In this document: positions 45,683-55,663 of the stretch, in pieces
Layout of the letters: each line of letters starts with the position of its first letter
Numbering within the stretch: position 1 is the first letter of the stretch
DNA from: Desulfopila sp. IMCC35006
GTDB taxonomy: Bacteria > Desulfobacterota > Desulfobulbia > Desulfobulbales > Desulfocapsaceae
Length of the DNA stretch: 64,000 bases
Direction of reading: 5' to 3'
Assembly (NCBI RefSeq): GCF_005116645.1
Contig: NZ_SWCM01000001.1
Span: 186,001-250,000, forward strand
Position numbers and translations under genes: made by a program
Notes under the pieces: generated by a model
The model's database searches: none
The model's input: only the letters and a program-made list of their open reading frames with translations
Told to the model about the DNA's origin: nothing

Positions 45683-45721
45683 ATTACCCTGAATGTGAAT
45701 CGCACACTCAGGGTAATTTTC
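45683..45721 (+). terminator. Rho-independent terminator after ihfA
   Basis: AATTACCCTGA pairs with TCAGGGTAATT, with an inner TGTG/CACA extension across one mismatch, followed by TTTTC. Confidence 0.78.
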
Positions 45722-45779
45722 AAAATAATTTCGCCAACTCCAGCAGCCCTGGCCGCCAACTCCTTCAAGTGCATATATC

Positions 45780-46715
45780 ATGTTTCTCTCCCAACAGTCC
45801 ATCCCCTTGGAGGCGATCAGTCCAACCATTGCTGAATGGAACCTTCACCCCTGGGAGTGTCGAATCCTCCCGGAGGAATTACACGCCAGCCTGGCAAGTT
45901 GCGGCATCCTGCATCCCCCGCTTGTCATTGCTGATTCCACCAGGACTTTTGCCGTAGTCTCCGGCGTAAGACGAATCGAATTCATTAGACAATTCAGCCC
46001 GCTATCACAAGTTAACTGCCTGGTTATAGATAAAAATGCACCGCATAATTTCATTCTCGATCTCCTCCTCGTCGAACAAAACTCAGCCGGGCCACTCTCT
46101 CTTGCTGAAAAAGCCCGTTTTATCGAGATAGCCTGCCGATTGTCGGTGCCCGAAGAGGTAATGAGGGACTTTCAGAAAAAGCTGCAGCTGAAAGGAGGAC
46201 GTTCAACCATCCCGAATTTACTGAAAATCCTCGATCAGGATGAGAGTATTATCCAGGATATCCATGCCGGACGGATCCAGGACCGAATGGTCACTGAACT
46301 TCTTTCCCTGCCGAAAAACGGCGATAGACTGGCCATGGCACTCCTGTTCAGGAATTTACGCATGGGAGATGGCCAGCAGAGGAAGTTTTTCAATCTTATT
46401 CGTGATATCGCCTGCCGGGAAGGTGTATCCATCAGTGCATTTCTGCAAAAATCAGATGTTGTCGAGATCCTCGAGCATACCATGATGAACATCCCGCAGA
46501 AAATACAGCATCTTGGGAATATGCTCCAGCATGCAGTTGCTCCGACCTCTGCGCTGGCCGAAGAGGCCTTCGCACTGCAAATCAAAGGCCTGCAGCTGCC
46601 GAGCAGCTATACGGTCTCTCACTCCCCATTTTTTGAAAAAGACGACGTCACCCTGTCAATTACTTTCAAAAATCTGGCAGATTGCATTCGATACCTCAAT
46701 CAGGAACAAAATTAA
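45780..46715 (+). CDS. ParB N-terminal-domain-like protein
   Basis: 311 residues. The first 90 residues resemble a ParB/Srx-type nuclease fold (RILPEELHASLASCGILHPPLVI...FAVVSGVRRIEFIRQF), followed by LSLAEKARFIEIACRL, as in ParB-like proteins. A clear helix-turn-helix was not identified; the C-terminal half is helical. It is isolated and not beside parA. It may be a DNA-binding regulator or CTPase-like factor; function is not assigned. No strong ribosome site precedes the ATG. Confidence 0.65.
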   Translation: MFLSQQSIPLEAISPTIAEWNLHPWECRILPEELHASLASCGILHPPLVIADSTRTFAVVSGVRRIEFIRQFSPLSQVNCLVIDKNAPHNFILDLLLVEQNSAGPLSLAEKARFIEIACRLSVPEEVMRDFQKKLQLKGGRSTIPNLLKILDQDESIIQDIHAGRIQDRMVTELLSLPKNGDRLAMALLFRNLRMGDGQQRKFFNLIRDIACREGVSISAFLQKSDVVEILEHTMMNIPQKIQHLGNMLQHAVAPTSALAEEAFALQIKGLQLPSSYTVSHSPFFEKDDVTLSITFKNLADCIRYLNQEQN

Positions 46716-46734
46716 GAGCAGACGAAGCCCCCTG

Positions 46735-47841
46735 CTACCGATAGCAAACCTTACCTGAGAGCATTATATCGTCACCAAGACGTTTATGGCTGAGGCCTGC
46801 CAGATACGGGGCTACATCTCGATGCTGCACCTGATAGCCGTCAATTAAGGGAACGCCCTGACTGCCCGCAAAAAGCGGTGCATAAAATAGATGCGCATAA
46901 TCAAAAAGTTTTTCACGGAGAAACGCGCCATGCACCATTGCTCCCCCTTCAACGAGAAGGGAGCAAATATTTTCCTGTCCGAGAACTTTTAACAGCGAAC
47001 GCAGATCTACGCCGGTTTCCGTCCGGGGGAGTTTCAACAATCTTATCCCGATCTCCTGGAATGCTTCTTTTTTTGCATCTGGTGCATCTGTTGCACAAAC
47101 GATCCAGGTTGGTGCCTTCGATTCAAGATGATATACTCTGGAGGCAACAGGGGTGGCCAGATCGGTATCGAGGATAATCCTGATCGGATCTTTTGCCGAC
47201 CCGCGCCCTAATCTGGTGGTAAGCGAGGGGTTGTCGATCTCTACTGTTTTCCTGCCCACCAGAATGGCATCAACCCTATCGCGAAGCTTATGCACCGCTC
47301 GTACCGATTGCGCGCCGGTAATCCAGCCAGTCTGGCCGGCCTGATAATTGAGTCGGCCATCCAGACTGACTCCGGCTTTCATAATTACCCAGGGGGTTCC
47401 TTCGGTGATATGCTTGACAAAAGGATGGTTCAGGGCCGCACATTCCTGTTCCAGAACACCACTGATGACTTCAATGCGGTGACTTCTTAAAAATTCGATG
47501 CCGCCGCCATTCACCAGGGGGTTGGGATCGGTCATGCCGATTACCACCCGCACTATGCCGGCCTCAAGTACCGCCCGGCTGCACGGCGGTGTTCGTCCGG
47601 TATGATTGCAGGGTTCAAGGGTAACATAAAGAGTTGCCCCCCGCACCGAGGCAGCGGCGTTTCGCAGGGCATGTATTTCCGCATGCGGCGTCCCTGCTTT
47701 CTTATGGTACCCTTTGCCAAGTACCTTCCCGTCTTTGACAATCACCGCACCGACACAAGGATTAGGTGAGGTTCGCCCAAGGCCTTTGGCGGCCTCTCTC
47801 AAGGCCAGACGCATAAAATGATTATCCTGTTTTTCCTTCAT
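46735..47841 (-). CDS. ribD: Bifunctional riboflavin deaminase/reductase
   Basis: 368 residues. The N-terminal deaminase domain has HAEIHAL and PCNHTGRTPPC zinc ligands; the C-terminal reductase domain has GVSLDGRLNYQAGQTGWITG and LLVEGGAMVHGAFL. It carries out the second and third steps of riboflavin synthesis. AGAGGG precedes the ATG. It overlaps nrdR by 20 bp, the usual nrdR-ribD arrangement. Confidence 0.96.
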   Translation of the reverse strand: MKEKQDNHFMRLALREAAKGLGRTSPNPCVGAVIVKDGKVLGKGYHKKAGTPHAEIHALRNAAASVRGATLYVTLEPCNHTGRTPPCSRAVLEAGIVRVVIGMTDPNPLVNGGGIEFLRSHRIEVISGVLEQECAALNHPFVKHITEGTPWVIMKAGVSLDGRLNYQAGQTGWITGAQSVRAVHKLRDRVDAILVGRKTVEIDNPSLTTRLGRGSAKDPIRIILDTDLATPVASRVYHLESKAPTWIVCATDAPDAKKEAFQEIGIRLLKLPRTETGVDLRSLLKVLGQENICSLLVEGGAMVHGAFLREKLFDYAHLFYAPLFAGSQGVPLIDGYQVQHRDVAPYLAGLSHKRLGDDIMLSGKVCYR

Positions 47842-48301
47842 CTATCCCTCTGGAATCAAGGAGTGTCTTGAGTTCTTGCATAAATTCGTTGACATCTTTA
47901 AACTGACGATACACTGAGGCAAACCGCACATAAGCAACTTCATCGAGCAGAGGCAGCCCTTCCATGACCCATTCCCCCACTACCTGGGAAGGAATTTCTT
48001 TTGCCCCGTAATCCTGTAATTTATGTTCGATATTATCGGCGAATTCATCAATCTTATCACGGCTGACCGAACGTTTTTCGCAGGCTTTTTCAAGCCCGAC
48101 TATAAGTTTATGCCGGTCCCATCCCTCTCTGCGCCCATCCTTTTTAACCAACACCGGCAACATGACCTCAAGCCTTTCATAGGTCGTGAATCGCTGATCA
48201 CAAGCCAGGCACTCTCTTCTTCGTCTGGTAATCGTCGCATCTTTATTGAGACGCGAATCAATCACTCGATTGTCCAAATGCTCACAATACGGACATTTCA
48301 T
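47822..48301 (-). CDS. nrdR: Transcriptional repressor NrdR
   Basis: 159 residues. The zinc ribbon starts MKCPYCEHLDNRVIDSR and continues CLACDQRFTTYER; an ATP-cone follows (KDGRREGWDRHKLIVGLEKAC). It represses ribonucleotide reductase genes by sensing dATP/ATP. ATG 48301 has GAGGTG about 5 nt upstream. The gene overlaps ribD by 20 bp. Confidence 0.97.
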   Translation of the reverse strand: MKCPYCEHLDNRVIDSRLNKDATITRRRRECLACDQRFTTYERLEVMLPVLVKKDGRREGWDRHKLIVGLEKACEKRSVSRDKIDEFADNIEHKLQDYGAKEIPSQVVGEWVMEGLPLLDEVAYVRFASVYRQFKDVNEFMQELKTLLDSRGIDEGKTG

Positions 48302-48451
48302 CGAACACCTCTCCACAAAACAAATATTGGGCCGCTGATTGCCGGATTTTCACCCCTCGACAACAGCCTCCTCCCGTTGATCTTTTATATTACATCACCA
48401 ACCGACTGTCCTGCCTGAAAAATGCAATGGCAGAAAAAAGAGAGAACCATA

Positions 48452-48495
48452 GAAAACAGTACAGCCGATTCTGCTGAGGCGGAATCGGCTGTACT
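48452..48495 (-). terminator. Hairpin after rpiB
   Basis: Minus-strand AGTACAGCCGATTC pairs with GAATCGGCTGTACT around a 10-nt loop (14-bp stem) and continues GTTTTCT. It lies 28 bp past the rpiB stop and separates the fab cluster from nrdR-ribD. Confidence 0.7.
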
Positions 48496-48522
48496 AAAGA
48501 TCAACAATTGGTGTATCGCATG

Positions 48523-48951
48523 CTACGCACTGAATTTGGCGACTCGCTGCTGATGACGTCCCCCGGAAAATTCAGTGTCCAGCCAGGTCATGACCATCTG
48601 CAGAGCATTGTCCGTATCAAGTACTCGGGCACCAAGGCAGAGGATATTGGCATTATTATGTTCTCTACTTAATATTGCCGTAGCGACATCAAAACAGTTC
48701 GCAGCCCGTATATTTCTGTGTCTGTTTGCGGCAATAGACATGCCTATCCCCGTACCACAAACCAATATCCCTCGGTCGCACGCCCCAGTTACTATAGCCG
48801 ACACGGCCTTCTCGGCATAATCCGGATAATCTACCGAATCAACCGAGTCACAACCGACATCGACGACAGCACGGCCCGACTGGAGGAGTTTTTCCTTAAT
48901 GATTTCTTTCAAAAGAAAACCACCATGGTCGGCAGCAAGTACTATTTTCAC
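48523..48951 (-). CDS. rpiB: Ribose 5-phosphate isomerase B
   Basis: 142 residues. ADHGGFLLKE, VDVGCDS and GILVCGTGIGMSIAANRHRNIRAA are the RpiB signatures; the active-site Cys is in VCGTG. It interconverts ribose 5-phosphate and ribulose 5-phosphate. GTG 48951 has GAGGGG 6 nt upstream. It follows fabF by 44 bp. Confidence 0.95.
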   Translation of the reverse strand: MKIVLAADHGGFLLKEIIKEKLLQSGRAVVDVGCDSVDSVDYPDYAEKAVSAIVTGACDRGILVCGTGIGMSIAANRHRNIRAANCFDVATAILSREHNNANILCLGARVLDTDNALQMVMTWLDTEFSGGRHQQRVAKFSA

Positions 48952-48995
48952 TGTTTTCCCCTCTTACGAAGATACATGAAGCTTTCCTCTCAAGC

Positions 48996-50237
48996 TCACC
49001 CGTCGAACCTTTTCATGGCCACAACCGCATTCGTTCCGCCAAAGCCGAAAGAATTGGACAGCGCGGCGCGGATATTCATTTTTCGCGCCACTTTGGGAAC
49101 GTAGTCCAAATCACATTCCGGGCTGGGGTTTTCCAGGTTTATGGTCGGCGGAGCAAGCTGATCATGCAGAGACAGTGCCGTGAAAACCGCTTCAATGCCG
49201 CCTGCTGCGCCAAGCATGTGCCCCGTCATCGATTTGGTGGAACTGACAGCCAGCTTTTTAGCATGGTCCTGAAATACAGTTTTAATAGCCTGTGTTTCAC
49301 ACTTATCATTTAGCGGCGTTGAAGTGCCATGGGCATTAATATAATCAATATCCTCAGGCGCCAGTTCGGCGTCGGCCAGCGCCATTTTCATAGCCCTCAT
49401 CCCACCTTCACCATCTTCCGGAGGCGCTGCAATATGGTAGGCATCACTGCTCAGACCATAGCCGCAGATTTCGGCGTATATCTTCGCCCCACGGGCCAGG
49501 GCGTGTTCATAATCTTCCAGAATAAGCATACCGGCCCCTTCCGACATAACGAATCCGTCACGATCCATATCGAAGGGACGAGATGCCTTTGTCGGCTCAT
49601 CGTTTCGCGCGGACAGTGCCTTCATCGCCGAAAAACCGGCAACTCCAAGACCACAGATAACAGCCTCTGTCCCGCCGCTCACGACCATGTCGCACATTCC
49701 GTACTTGATATGCCGATAGGCTTCGCCAACGGAATGGGTGCCAGCCGCACAGGCTGTGGTAAGGGTAAGATTCGGACCTTTAGAATTGAGAGCCATGGAA
49801 ATCTGCCCGGACGGCATGTTGGGGATAACCATGGGAATGAAAAAAGGCGTAATTCGCTTGGGCCCCTTTTCAATACAGACACTATGATATTTTTCAATGG
49901 TTGGTAAGCCACCCATGCCGCAACCGGTGATCACGCCGACTCTTTCACAGTTTTCTTCGGTTACTTTGAATCCGCTGTCCTCAACCGCCATCTGGGCTGC
50001 GACGAGACCATACTGCACAAAAAGATCCAGATGCTTTGCCGCTTTTTTGTCAAAAAAATCATCTGCCTGAAAATCCTTTACTTCCGCAGCAATCTTTACA
50101 GCGTAATCACTGGTATCAAATCGAGTTATCAGATCAATCCCACTGACACCGGAACAGATATTTTGCCAACTCTTGCTGACACCAGTACCAAGAGGTGTCA
50201 CTAATCCTACTCCTGTAACTACTACCCTTCGCTTCAC
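48996..50237 (-). CDS. fabF: 3-oxoacyl-ACP synthase II
   Basis: 413 residues. KASII condensing enzyme: active-site Cys in TACAAGTHS and two His in NAHGTSTPLND and KSMTGHMLGAAGG. It elongates acyl-ACP with malonyl-ACP. GTG 50237 has AAGGAG 8 nt upstream. It follows acpP in the standard fabG-acpP-fabF order. Confidence 0.97.
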   Translation of the reverse strand: MKRRVVVTGVGLVTPLGTGVSKSWQNICSGVSGIDLITRFDTSDYAVKIAAEVKDFQADDFFDKKAAKHLDLFVQYGLVAAQMAVEDSGFKVTEENCERVGVITGCGMGGLPTIEKYHSVCIEKGPKRITPFFIPMVIPNMPSGQISMALNSKGPNLTLTTACAAGTHSVGEAYRHIKYGMCDMVVSGGTEAVICGLGVAGFSAMKALSARNDEPTKASRPFDMDRDGFVMSEGAGMLILEDYEHALARGAKIYAEICGYGLSSDAYHIAAPPEDGEGGMRAMKMALADAELAPEDIDYINAHGTSTPLNDKCETQAIKTVFQDHAKKLAVSSTKSMTGHMLGAAGGIEAVFTALSLHDQLAPPTINLENPSPECDLDYVPKVARKMNIRAALSNSFGFGGTNAVVAMKRFDG

Positions 50238-50331
50238 AATAATTACTCCTTTTTTTATTATTACTGTCGCACCGTGTAAACGGGGGGTATAAAAATTGCT
50301 GCTCTCGCTGCTCTGAATGTTCAGCCGAAGG

Positions 50332-50562
50332 CTATTTCAACTTTTTAACGTAATCTATAGCATCTTGAACAGTAGTGATACCTTCAGCGTCTTCATCCGG
50401 AATTTCAATATCGAAGCCCTCTTCCATGGCCATTATCAGTTCGACAAGGTCAAGAGAATCGGCGCCAAGATCATCAACAAAGGATGCATTTGGCACAACT
50501 TTATCACTTTCAACACTTAACTGCTCAACGATTATATCTATCATTTCCTGTTCGATTGCCAT
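50332..50562 (-). CDS. acpP: Acyl carrier protein
   Basis: 76 residues, acidic, with the phosphopantetheine Ser in [19 protein letters not shown] 50562 is chosen over the adjacent ATG 50565 because GGGAG lies 7 nt upstream. It carries growing acyl chains for the FabF, FabG and FabH enzymes encoded around it. Confidence 0.97.
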   Translation of the reverse strand: MAIEQEMIDIIVEQLSVESDKVVPNASFVDDLGADSLDLVELIMAMEEGFDIEIPDEDAEGITTVQDAIDYVKKLK

Positions 50563-50658
50563 CATCCTACTCCCTTACTTGAAATTAGACATAGTTCAAA
50601 ATAACCATGTGCAATGATTTTACTTTACTCAAAAGACTGCATTTACTGGAACAACCTG

Positions 50659-51402
50659 TTACATATACATGCCGCCATTGACATGCAGAGTCTGACCGGT
50701 GAGATATCGCCCGTCTTCAGATGCGAGATAGGCAACGGCTCCGGCTATATCCTCTGTTCTGCCAAACGCGGCAAGGGGAATTTCCGCTTTAATCTGTTGC
50801 TGCGTCTTCTCGTCGAGAAGATTGGTCATTTCGGTCTCAATATAACCAGGCGCCACACTGTTTACGGTAATATTTCGAGAGGCATACTCCCTGGCCATCG
50901 ACTTGGTGAGGCCGATAAGCCCTGCTTTGGCCGCAGAGTAATTCACCTGCCCGGGGTTGCCGGCAACTCCTGAAACCGAGGAGATGTTAATAATCCGCCC
51001 CCATTTTTTCTTCATCATCGCCCGCGATGCGGCTTTGGCACAGAGGAATGCTCCCTTGAGATTGGTGTTTATAACCTCGTCCCACTCGGATTCTTTCATT
51101 CTGGCCATCAGCCCATCTCTGGTGATCCCGGCATTATTTACCAGGACATCAATTGATCCGGCCTCGGTGATAATCTTTTTGCACGCATCCTGAACCGCAT
51201 TGCCGTCAGCTACATCAAAACCGATGATCTCCGCTTTACCACCGGCCTGCTGGATAATTTGCTGCGTCTCTTCAGCTGCCGCCGACCGACTTACATAGTT
51301 GATATAAACCAGGCACCCCATCGAAGCAAGGCGAATACAGATGGCCCGACCTATACCACGGCTCCCGCCCGTTACCAGGGCGATTTTTCCTTCCAGGCTC
51401 AT
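50659..51402 (-). CDS. fabG: 3-oxoacyl-ACP reductase
   Basis: 247 residues, short-chain dehydrogenase fold. NADPH motif GGSRGIGR, the NNAGITRDG strand and the catalytic Ser-Tyr-Lys (ISSVSG, YSAAK) are present. It reduces 3-oxoacyl-ACP. It starts three bases after the etfA stop, so the two are likely translated together. Confidence 0.97.
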   Translation of the reverse strand: MSLEGKIALVTGGSRGIGRAICIRLASMGCLVYINYVSRSAAAEETQQIIQQAGGKAEIIGFDVADGNAVQDACKKIITEAGSIDVLVNNAGITRDGLMARMKESEWDEVINTNLKGAFLCAKAASRAMMKKKWGRIINISSVSGVAGNPGQVNYSAAKAGLIGLTKSMAREYASRNITVNSVAPGYIETEMTNLLDEKTQQQIKAEIPLAAFGRTEDIAGAVAYLASEDGRYLTGQTLHVNGGMYM

Positions 51403-51405
51403 GAT

Positions 51406-52593
51406 TTAGCGGCGCTCCTCTATTTTTTTGATCAATTTAGGTATGATTTCAAACAGGTCGCCCACAATCCCGAAATCGGCAACATTAAAGATTGATGCAT
51501 GGGCATCCCTATTAATGGCAACGATGGTTTCCGCCGACTGCATCCCCGCCACATGCTGCACTGCGCCGGAGATACCACAGGCTATGTACAATTTAGGGGC
51601 GACTGTTTTGCCGGTCTGGCCAACCTGGTGTGGATAAGGAATCCATCCGGCGTCAACCACCGCCCGTGATGCGGATACCTTTGCGCCCATCGTGTCGGCA
51701 AGTGCTCTGATCAGTTCAAAGCCCTTGGCATTTTCCAGTCCTCTTCCACCCGAGACCAGAATATCTGCTTCCTGAATATTGACGTTGCCGGCTTCCTCCA
51801 CCACAGATTCCACCACCTGAACCCGACTGTGCAACTGCTTCTCGGTCAGAACCACATCAACAACCGTTCCCGTGCGAGCACCATCAAACGGCAGTTGCTT
51901 CATCACTTTCGGGCGTACCGTTGCCATCTGCGGTCTGGTTGATTCACAGACAATGGTCGCCATGATATTGCCGCCAAACGCGGGACGAGTCTGCAGAAGC
52001 GCACCGTCCTGCTCACGTATCTCAAGTTTGGTACAGTCGGCGGTAAGCCCGGCGTTGACAAGTGTCGCAACGCAAGGGATGAATGACCTCCCGATAGCGG
52101 TGGCCCCGGCCAGAACAATTTCCGGGCGGTACTGCCGAATCACATCGGCGGTTACCTGACTGTAACTGTCATCTCTGAATTCCCCCAGTGCTTCATGCTG
52201 CGCAAGGTAGACAACATCAGCACCGTGACCGATAAGCAGCTGCGCCGTCTCTGCAGTTTCATGTCCGAGAAGCAGAGCGCTGAGCAGGACGCCGCGTCGG
52301 TCGGCGAGTTGTCTTCCAATACCTAAGAGTTCAAGCGACACCGGAGCAAGTTCACCATGCCGGTATTCACAAAAAACCAGGACACCTTTCCAGTCGGCAA
52401 GATCTTCCTGGACCTGCTTGTTCTGCACCTCAAGGCTGAGTGCCTGGACTTCACAACTTTCAACACACGCACCACACAGCGTACAGCTGTCGCCGACCAC
52501 AGCCAGGCCGTCTTCAATGCTTATAGCTCCAAAGGGGCAGTTGTCTTCGCAGATCCCACAGCCAATACAAAGCTCTTTATTAACTTTCAACAT
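51406..52593 (-). CDS. etfA: Electron transfer flavoprotein alpha with ferredoxin domain
   Basis: 395 residues. The first about 60 residues are a 2[4Fe-4S] ferredoxin ([15 protein letters not shown] and [15 protein letters not shown]), fused to a regular EtfA. The FAD-binding region has [14 protein letters not shown] and the [12 protein letters not shown] loop. Fused Fd-EtfA occurs in anaerobes and lets ETF exchange electrons with Fe-S carriers. ATG 52593 follows GGAG by 10 nt. It lies between etfB and fabG in the fatty acid operon. Confidence 0.92.
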   Translation of the reverse strand: MLKVNKELCIGCGICEDNCPFGAISIEDGLAVVGDSCTLCGACVESCEVQALSLEVQNKQVQEDLADWKGVLVFCEYRHGELAPVSLELLGIGRQLADRRGVLLSALLLGHETAETAQLLIGHGADVVYLAQHEALGEFRDDSYSQVTADVIRQYRPEIVLAGATAIGRSFIPCVATLVNAGLTADCTKLEIREQDGALLQTRPAFGGNIMATIVCESTRPQMATVRPKVMKQLPFDGARTGTVVDVVLTEKQLHSRVQVVESVVEEAGNVNIQEADILVSGGRGLENAKGFELIRALADTMGAKVSASRAVVDAGWIPYPHQVGQTGKTVAPKLYIACGISGAVQHVAGMQSAETIVAINRDAHASIFNVADFGIVGDLFEIIPKLIKKIEERR

Positions 52594-52613
52594 ATTTTTT
52601 AAACTCCGCCCTG

Positions 52614-53393
52614 TCACAGATATGGGAGCAACTTGTCAACAAGTTGATCAAGCTGTTCATCCAGTGTACCGGTAAGTACCGATCTTCCCCCTCTGGTTTC
52701 CGGCGGGAAAACGTTGACAACCTTGGTGGGAGAACCCGGCAGGCCAATACAGGCGGCATCAGCGCCGATGTCTGCCGCACTGAGCCGGAGAATTTCGGCC
52801 TTTTTAGCCTTCATTTTCCCTTTGAGTGAAGGGACACGGGGTTCGTTGATATTTTTGACCACTGTCAGCAATGCCGGATAGTCCACGGCAACCACATCGT
52901 AACCGTCATCCATCATCCTTTCGACAATTAGCCCTTTATCACTGCTTTCTCTTACTTTCTGGACACAGGTGAGATAGGGTATATCAAGGCGAGTGGCCAA
53001 GCCCGGACCAACCTGGGCAGTGTCACCATCGATGGCCTGCTTGCCGCATAAGATAAGATCGAAGGCGCCTATTTTTTTTACCGCATGTTCAAGAGTATAG
53101 GATGTCGCCCAGGTATCAGCACCGGCAAAAGCTCTGTCCGAAACCAGAACCACGCTATCGGCTCCGCAACTGATCGCCAGCCGGAGAATTTCTTCCGCCT
53201 GCGGAGGACCCATCGTCACGACGATGACCTCGCCGCCATGTTTTTCTTTAAGACGAACGGCTTCTTCAAGGGCGTGCTGATCATACGGATTCATGATCGA
53301 CTGCACCCCTTCTCTTGCGAGCGTATTAGTTACTGGATCAAGACGCACGTCACTTGCATCCGGAACCTGTTTAACACATACGATTATTTTCAT
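52614..53393 (-). CDS. etfB: Electron transfer flavoprotein beta
   Basis: 259 residues. It begins MKIIVCVKQVPD and has NPYDQHALEEAVRLKE and DGDTAQVGPGLA, the EtfB pattern that binds AMP or FAD. It partners EtfA and probably the acyl-CoA dehydrogenase encoded just upstream. AGGTTGG precedes the ATG. Confidence 0.94.
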   Translation of the reverse strand: MKIIVCVKQVPDASDVRLDPVTNTLAREGVQSIMNPYDQHALEEAVRLKEKHGGEVIVVTMGPPQAEEILRLAISCGADSVVLVSDRAFAGADTWATSYTLEHAVKKIGAFDLILCGKQAIDGDTAQVGPGLATRLDIPYLTCVQKVRESSDKGLIVERMMDDGYDVVAVDYPALLTVVKNINEPRVPSLKGKMKAKKAEILRLSAADIGADAACIGLPGSPTKVVNVFPPETRGGRSVLTGTLDEQLDQLVDKLLPYL

Positions 53394-53524
53394 GCACCAA
53401 CCTGTAATAATAAAAATAGCAGTATCCGACTGCGCCGCAACCGCCCTGCAATCAGATTTTTTCCGCGTCTTTCGACATCTGCAAACAATTGCCTATGCGT
53501 CGATCTACTGCCGTAGGAAGAGAA

Positions 53525-54673
53525 TCAAGAATATTCTTTGTTTAATTCCTGGCCGATTACATTGCGCTGGATCTGGTTCGTTCCCTCGTAAATCTGTAAG
53601 ATTTTTGCATCTCTCATCATTTTTTCGGCAGGATATTCACACATGTACCCATAACCGCCCATGACCTGTACGGCATCGGTTGCGACCTTCATCGCCACAT
53701 CGGTCGCATATGTCTTGCACATCGCCGATGCCTTCGACATATCCTTCGGATGCGCCTGAATATGTCTTGCCGCAGCGTAGACCAGAGCGCGAGCCGATTC
53801 GATACCTATCGCCATATCAGCCAGCATATGCTGCACCGCCTGGAATGCAATAATCGGTTTACCAAATTGTTGCCGCTGCTTGGCATACTTGACCGCCTCA
53901 TCAAGCGCTCCCTGCGCCAGACCAACTCCGAGAGCGGCGATGCCAGGTCTTGACAGATCCAGAGTTTTCATAACGGTAATGAAACCGGTTCCGGCACGAC
54001 CGATCAGCCGATCCTTTGGTATACGACAGTCCTTAAAAATGAGCTCCGTGGTCGAAGACGCCCTGATACCCATCTTCTTTTCCTTCGGACCACAGGAAAA
54101 ACCCGGGTCTCCTTCTTCCACAACAAACAGAGATGCCCCACGCGGGCCGCGACTCCGGTCGGTAATTGCCACGACTGAGTAAATCTGCGCCTCCCCGCCG
54201 TTGGTGATCCACTGTTTCGTTCCATTCAGCACCCACTCGTCACCGTCAAGCACGGCTGTGGTCTGTATACCGGAGGCATCCGACCCGGCGTTTGCCTCGG
54301 TCAGACCGAAAGCCCCGAATTTTTTGCCGGTTGCCACATCAGGAAGATACTTCTGCTTCATCTCCTCAGAGCCAGCAATGATAATGGGGTAGACACCAAG
54401 AAAATTGGCGGCGAATGCAGTCCCTACGCCGATACATCCGCGCCCGAGTTGCTCAACGGTAATGGCAATGTCCAGACACCCCCCCCCAAAGCCACCATAC
54501 TCCTCGGGAATCGGCACGCCAAAAAGATCGGCCTGGGCCATCTCATTGAGAATCTGTCGGGGAAATTGATGTTTTTCATCGAGTTCCGCGCGGATGGGTA
54601 TTATGCGCTCGTCAGTGATCTGTCGGGTGATATCGACAATCATCTGCTGTTCTTCGGATAAGAAATAATCCAT
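53525..54673 (-). CDS. Acyl-CoA dehydrogenase
   Basis: 382 residues. The FAD-dependent fold and conserved motifs are visible: FGLTEANAGSDASG, WVLNGTKQWITNGG, and the catalytic Glu in IYEGTNQIQRNVIG. It interconverts acyl-CoA and 2-enoyl-CoA, with ETF as electron partner. Short-chain specificity is plausible from sequence style but not proven. ATG 54673 has AGGAG 8 nt upstream. It lies between fabH and etfB, an unusual place. Confidence 0.93.
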   Translation of the reverse strand: MDYFLSEEQQMIVDITRQITDERIIPIRAELDEKHQFPRQILNEMAQADLFGVPIPEEYGGFGGGCLDIAITVEQLGRGCIGVGTAFAANFLGVYPIIIAGSEEMKQKYLPDVATGKKFGAFGLTEANAGSDASGIQTTAVLDGDEWVLNGTKQWITNGGEAQIYSVVAITDRSRGPRGASLFVVEEGDPGFSCGPKEKKMGIRASSTTELIFKDCRIPKDRLIGRAGTGFITVMKTLDLSRPGIAALGVGLAQGALDEAVKYAKQRQQFGKPIIAFQAVQHMLADMAIGIESARALVYAAARHIQAHPKDMSKASAMCKTYATDVAMKVATDAVQVMGGYGYMCEYPAEKMMRDAKILQIYEGTNQIQRNVIGQELNKEYS

Positions 54674-54688
54674 TCTCATATCTCCTGT

Positions 54689-55663
54689 TTACCACTTAAT
54701 CAGGGTTGCTCCCCAGGTAAATCCACCACCGAAGGAACAAAACAAAATTGTGTCGCCTTGAGTAATTAAACCGCTGCTGTTAGCTTCATCAAGGGCAATT
54801 GGGATTGACGCAGCGGATGTATTACCATACTTGGAAACGTTTATAAATACTTTACTCTGCGGGAAATCAAGCCTATCAACCAGCTTAGCAAGAATTCGCA
54901 TATTGGCCTGATGCGGAATGACAAGACTTATAGATTCTTTATCGATGTTCTCCTTGACGAGAAGCCTGGTGACGGCATCTTCCATGGCTCGGACCGCATG
55001 TTTAAAAACCTCCCGTCCCTCCATCTGGATATAAGCACCATTATTGCCTTTGACAATCAGGTCGGGGTTAGAGCTTTCGGGAGCATGCATATACAGCAGT
55101 TTCCACAAACTCCCATCGGAATGCATACTCGACCCAATAACTCCGCGGTCACTGTCAGAATAGCCGCAAACTGCGGCACCGGCGCCATCGCCAAAAAGGA
55201 TACAGGTATTTCTGTCCTGCCAGTTCAGGCGACCGGAAAGGGTTTCTGCACCGATAACCAGAACTTTCATGTCATGATTGGCCCGGATATACTTATCAGC
55301 CAGATCCAGACCGTAAAGAAACCCGGAGCACGCCGCATTCAAGTCGAAAGCAAAGGCGTTGGTGGCACCAAGTTCTTTTTGCACATAACAGGCACTGGAC
55401 GGCATGAGCATATGCGAACTGATCGTTCCGACAACAACAAGGTCAAGCTCCTCGGCTGACACACCTGCGGCCGCAAGCGCCTTCTCGGCAGCCTTGGTAG
55501 CCAGCTGATAGGTCTTTTCTCCCTTACCGCCGATGCGTCTCGTTTCGATGCCGGTTCTGGTCTGTATCCATTCAGCACTCGTATCGACCATCGATTCGAG
55601 TTCCACATTGGTAAGAACCTTTTTTGGTAAACATGAACCGGTCCCCAAGACAACAGTTCCCAT
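54689..55663 (-). CDS. fabH: 3-oxoacyl-ACP synthase III
   Basis: 324 residues. Active-site Cys in NAACSGFLYGL, His in IPHQANMRI and Asn in KYGNTSAAS complete the KASIII triad. It starts chains from acetyl-CoA or a related primer. Its ATG overlaps the plsX stop by one base (TAATG). Confidence 0.96.
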   Translation of the reverse strand: MGTVVLGTGSCLPKKVLTNVELESMVDTSAEWIQTRTGIETRRIGGKGEKTYQLATKAAEKALAAAGVSAEELDLVVVGTISSHMLMPSSACYVQKELGATNAFAFDLNAACSGFLYGLDLADKYIRANHDMKVLVIGAETLSGRLNWQDRNTCILFGDGAGAAVCGYSDSDRGVIGSSMHSDGSLWKLLYMHAPESSNPDLIVKGNNGAYIQMEGREVFKHAVRAMEDAVTRLLVKENIDKESISLVIPHQANMRILAKLVDRLDFPQSKVFINVSKYGNTSAASIPIALDEANSSGLITQGDTILFCSFGGGFTWGATLIKW

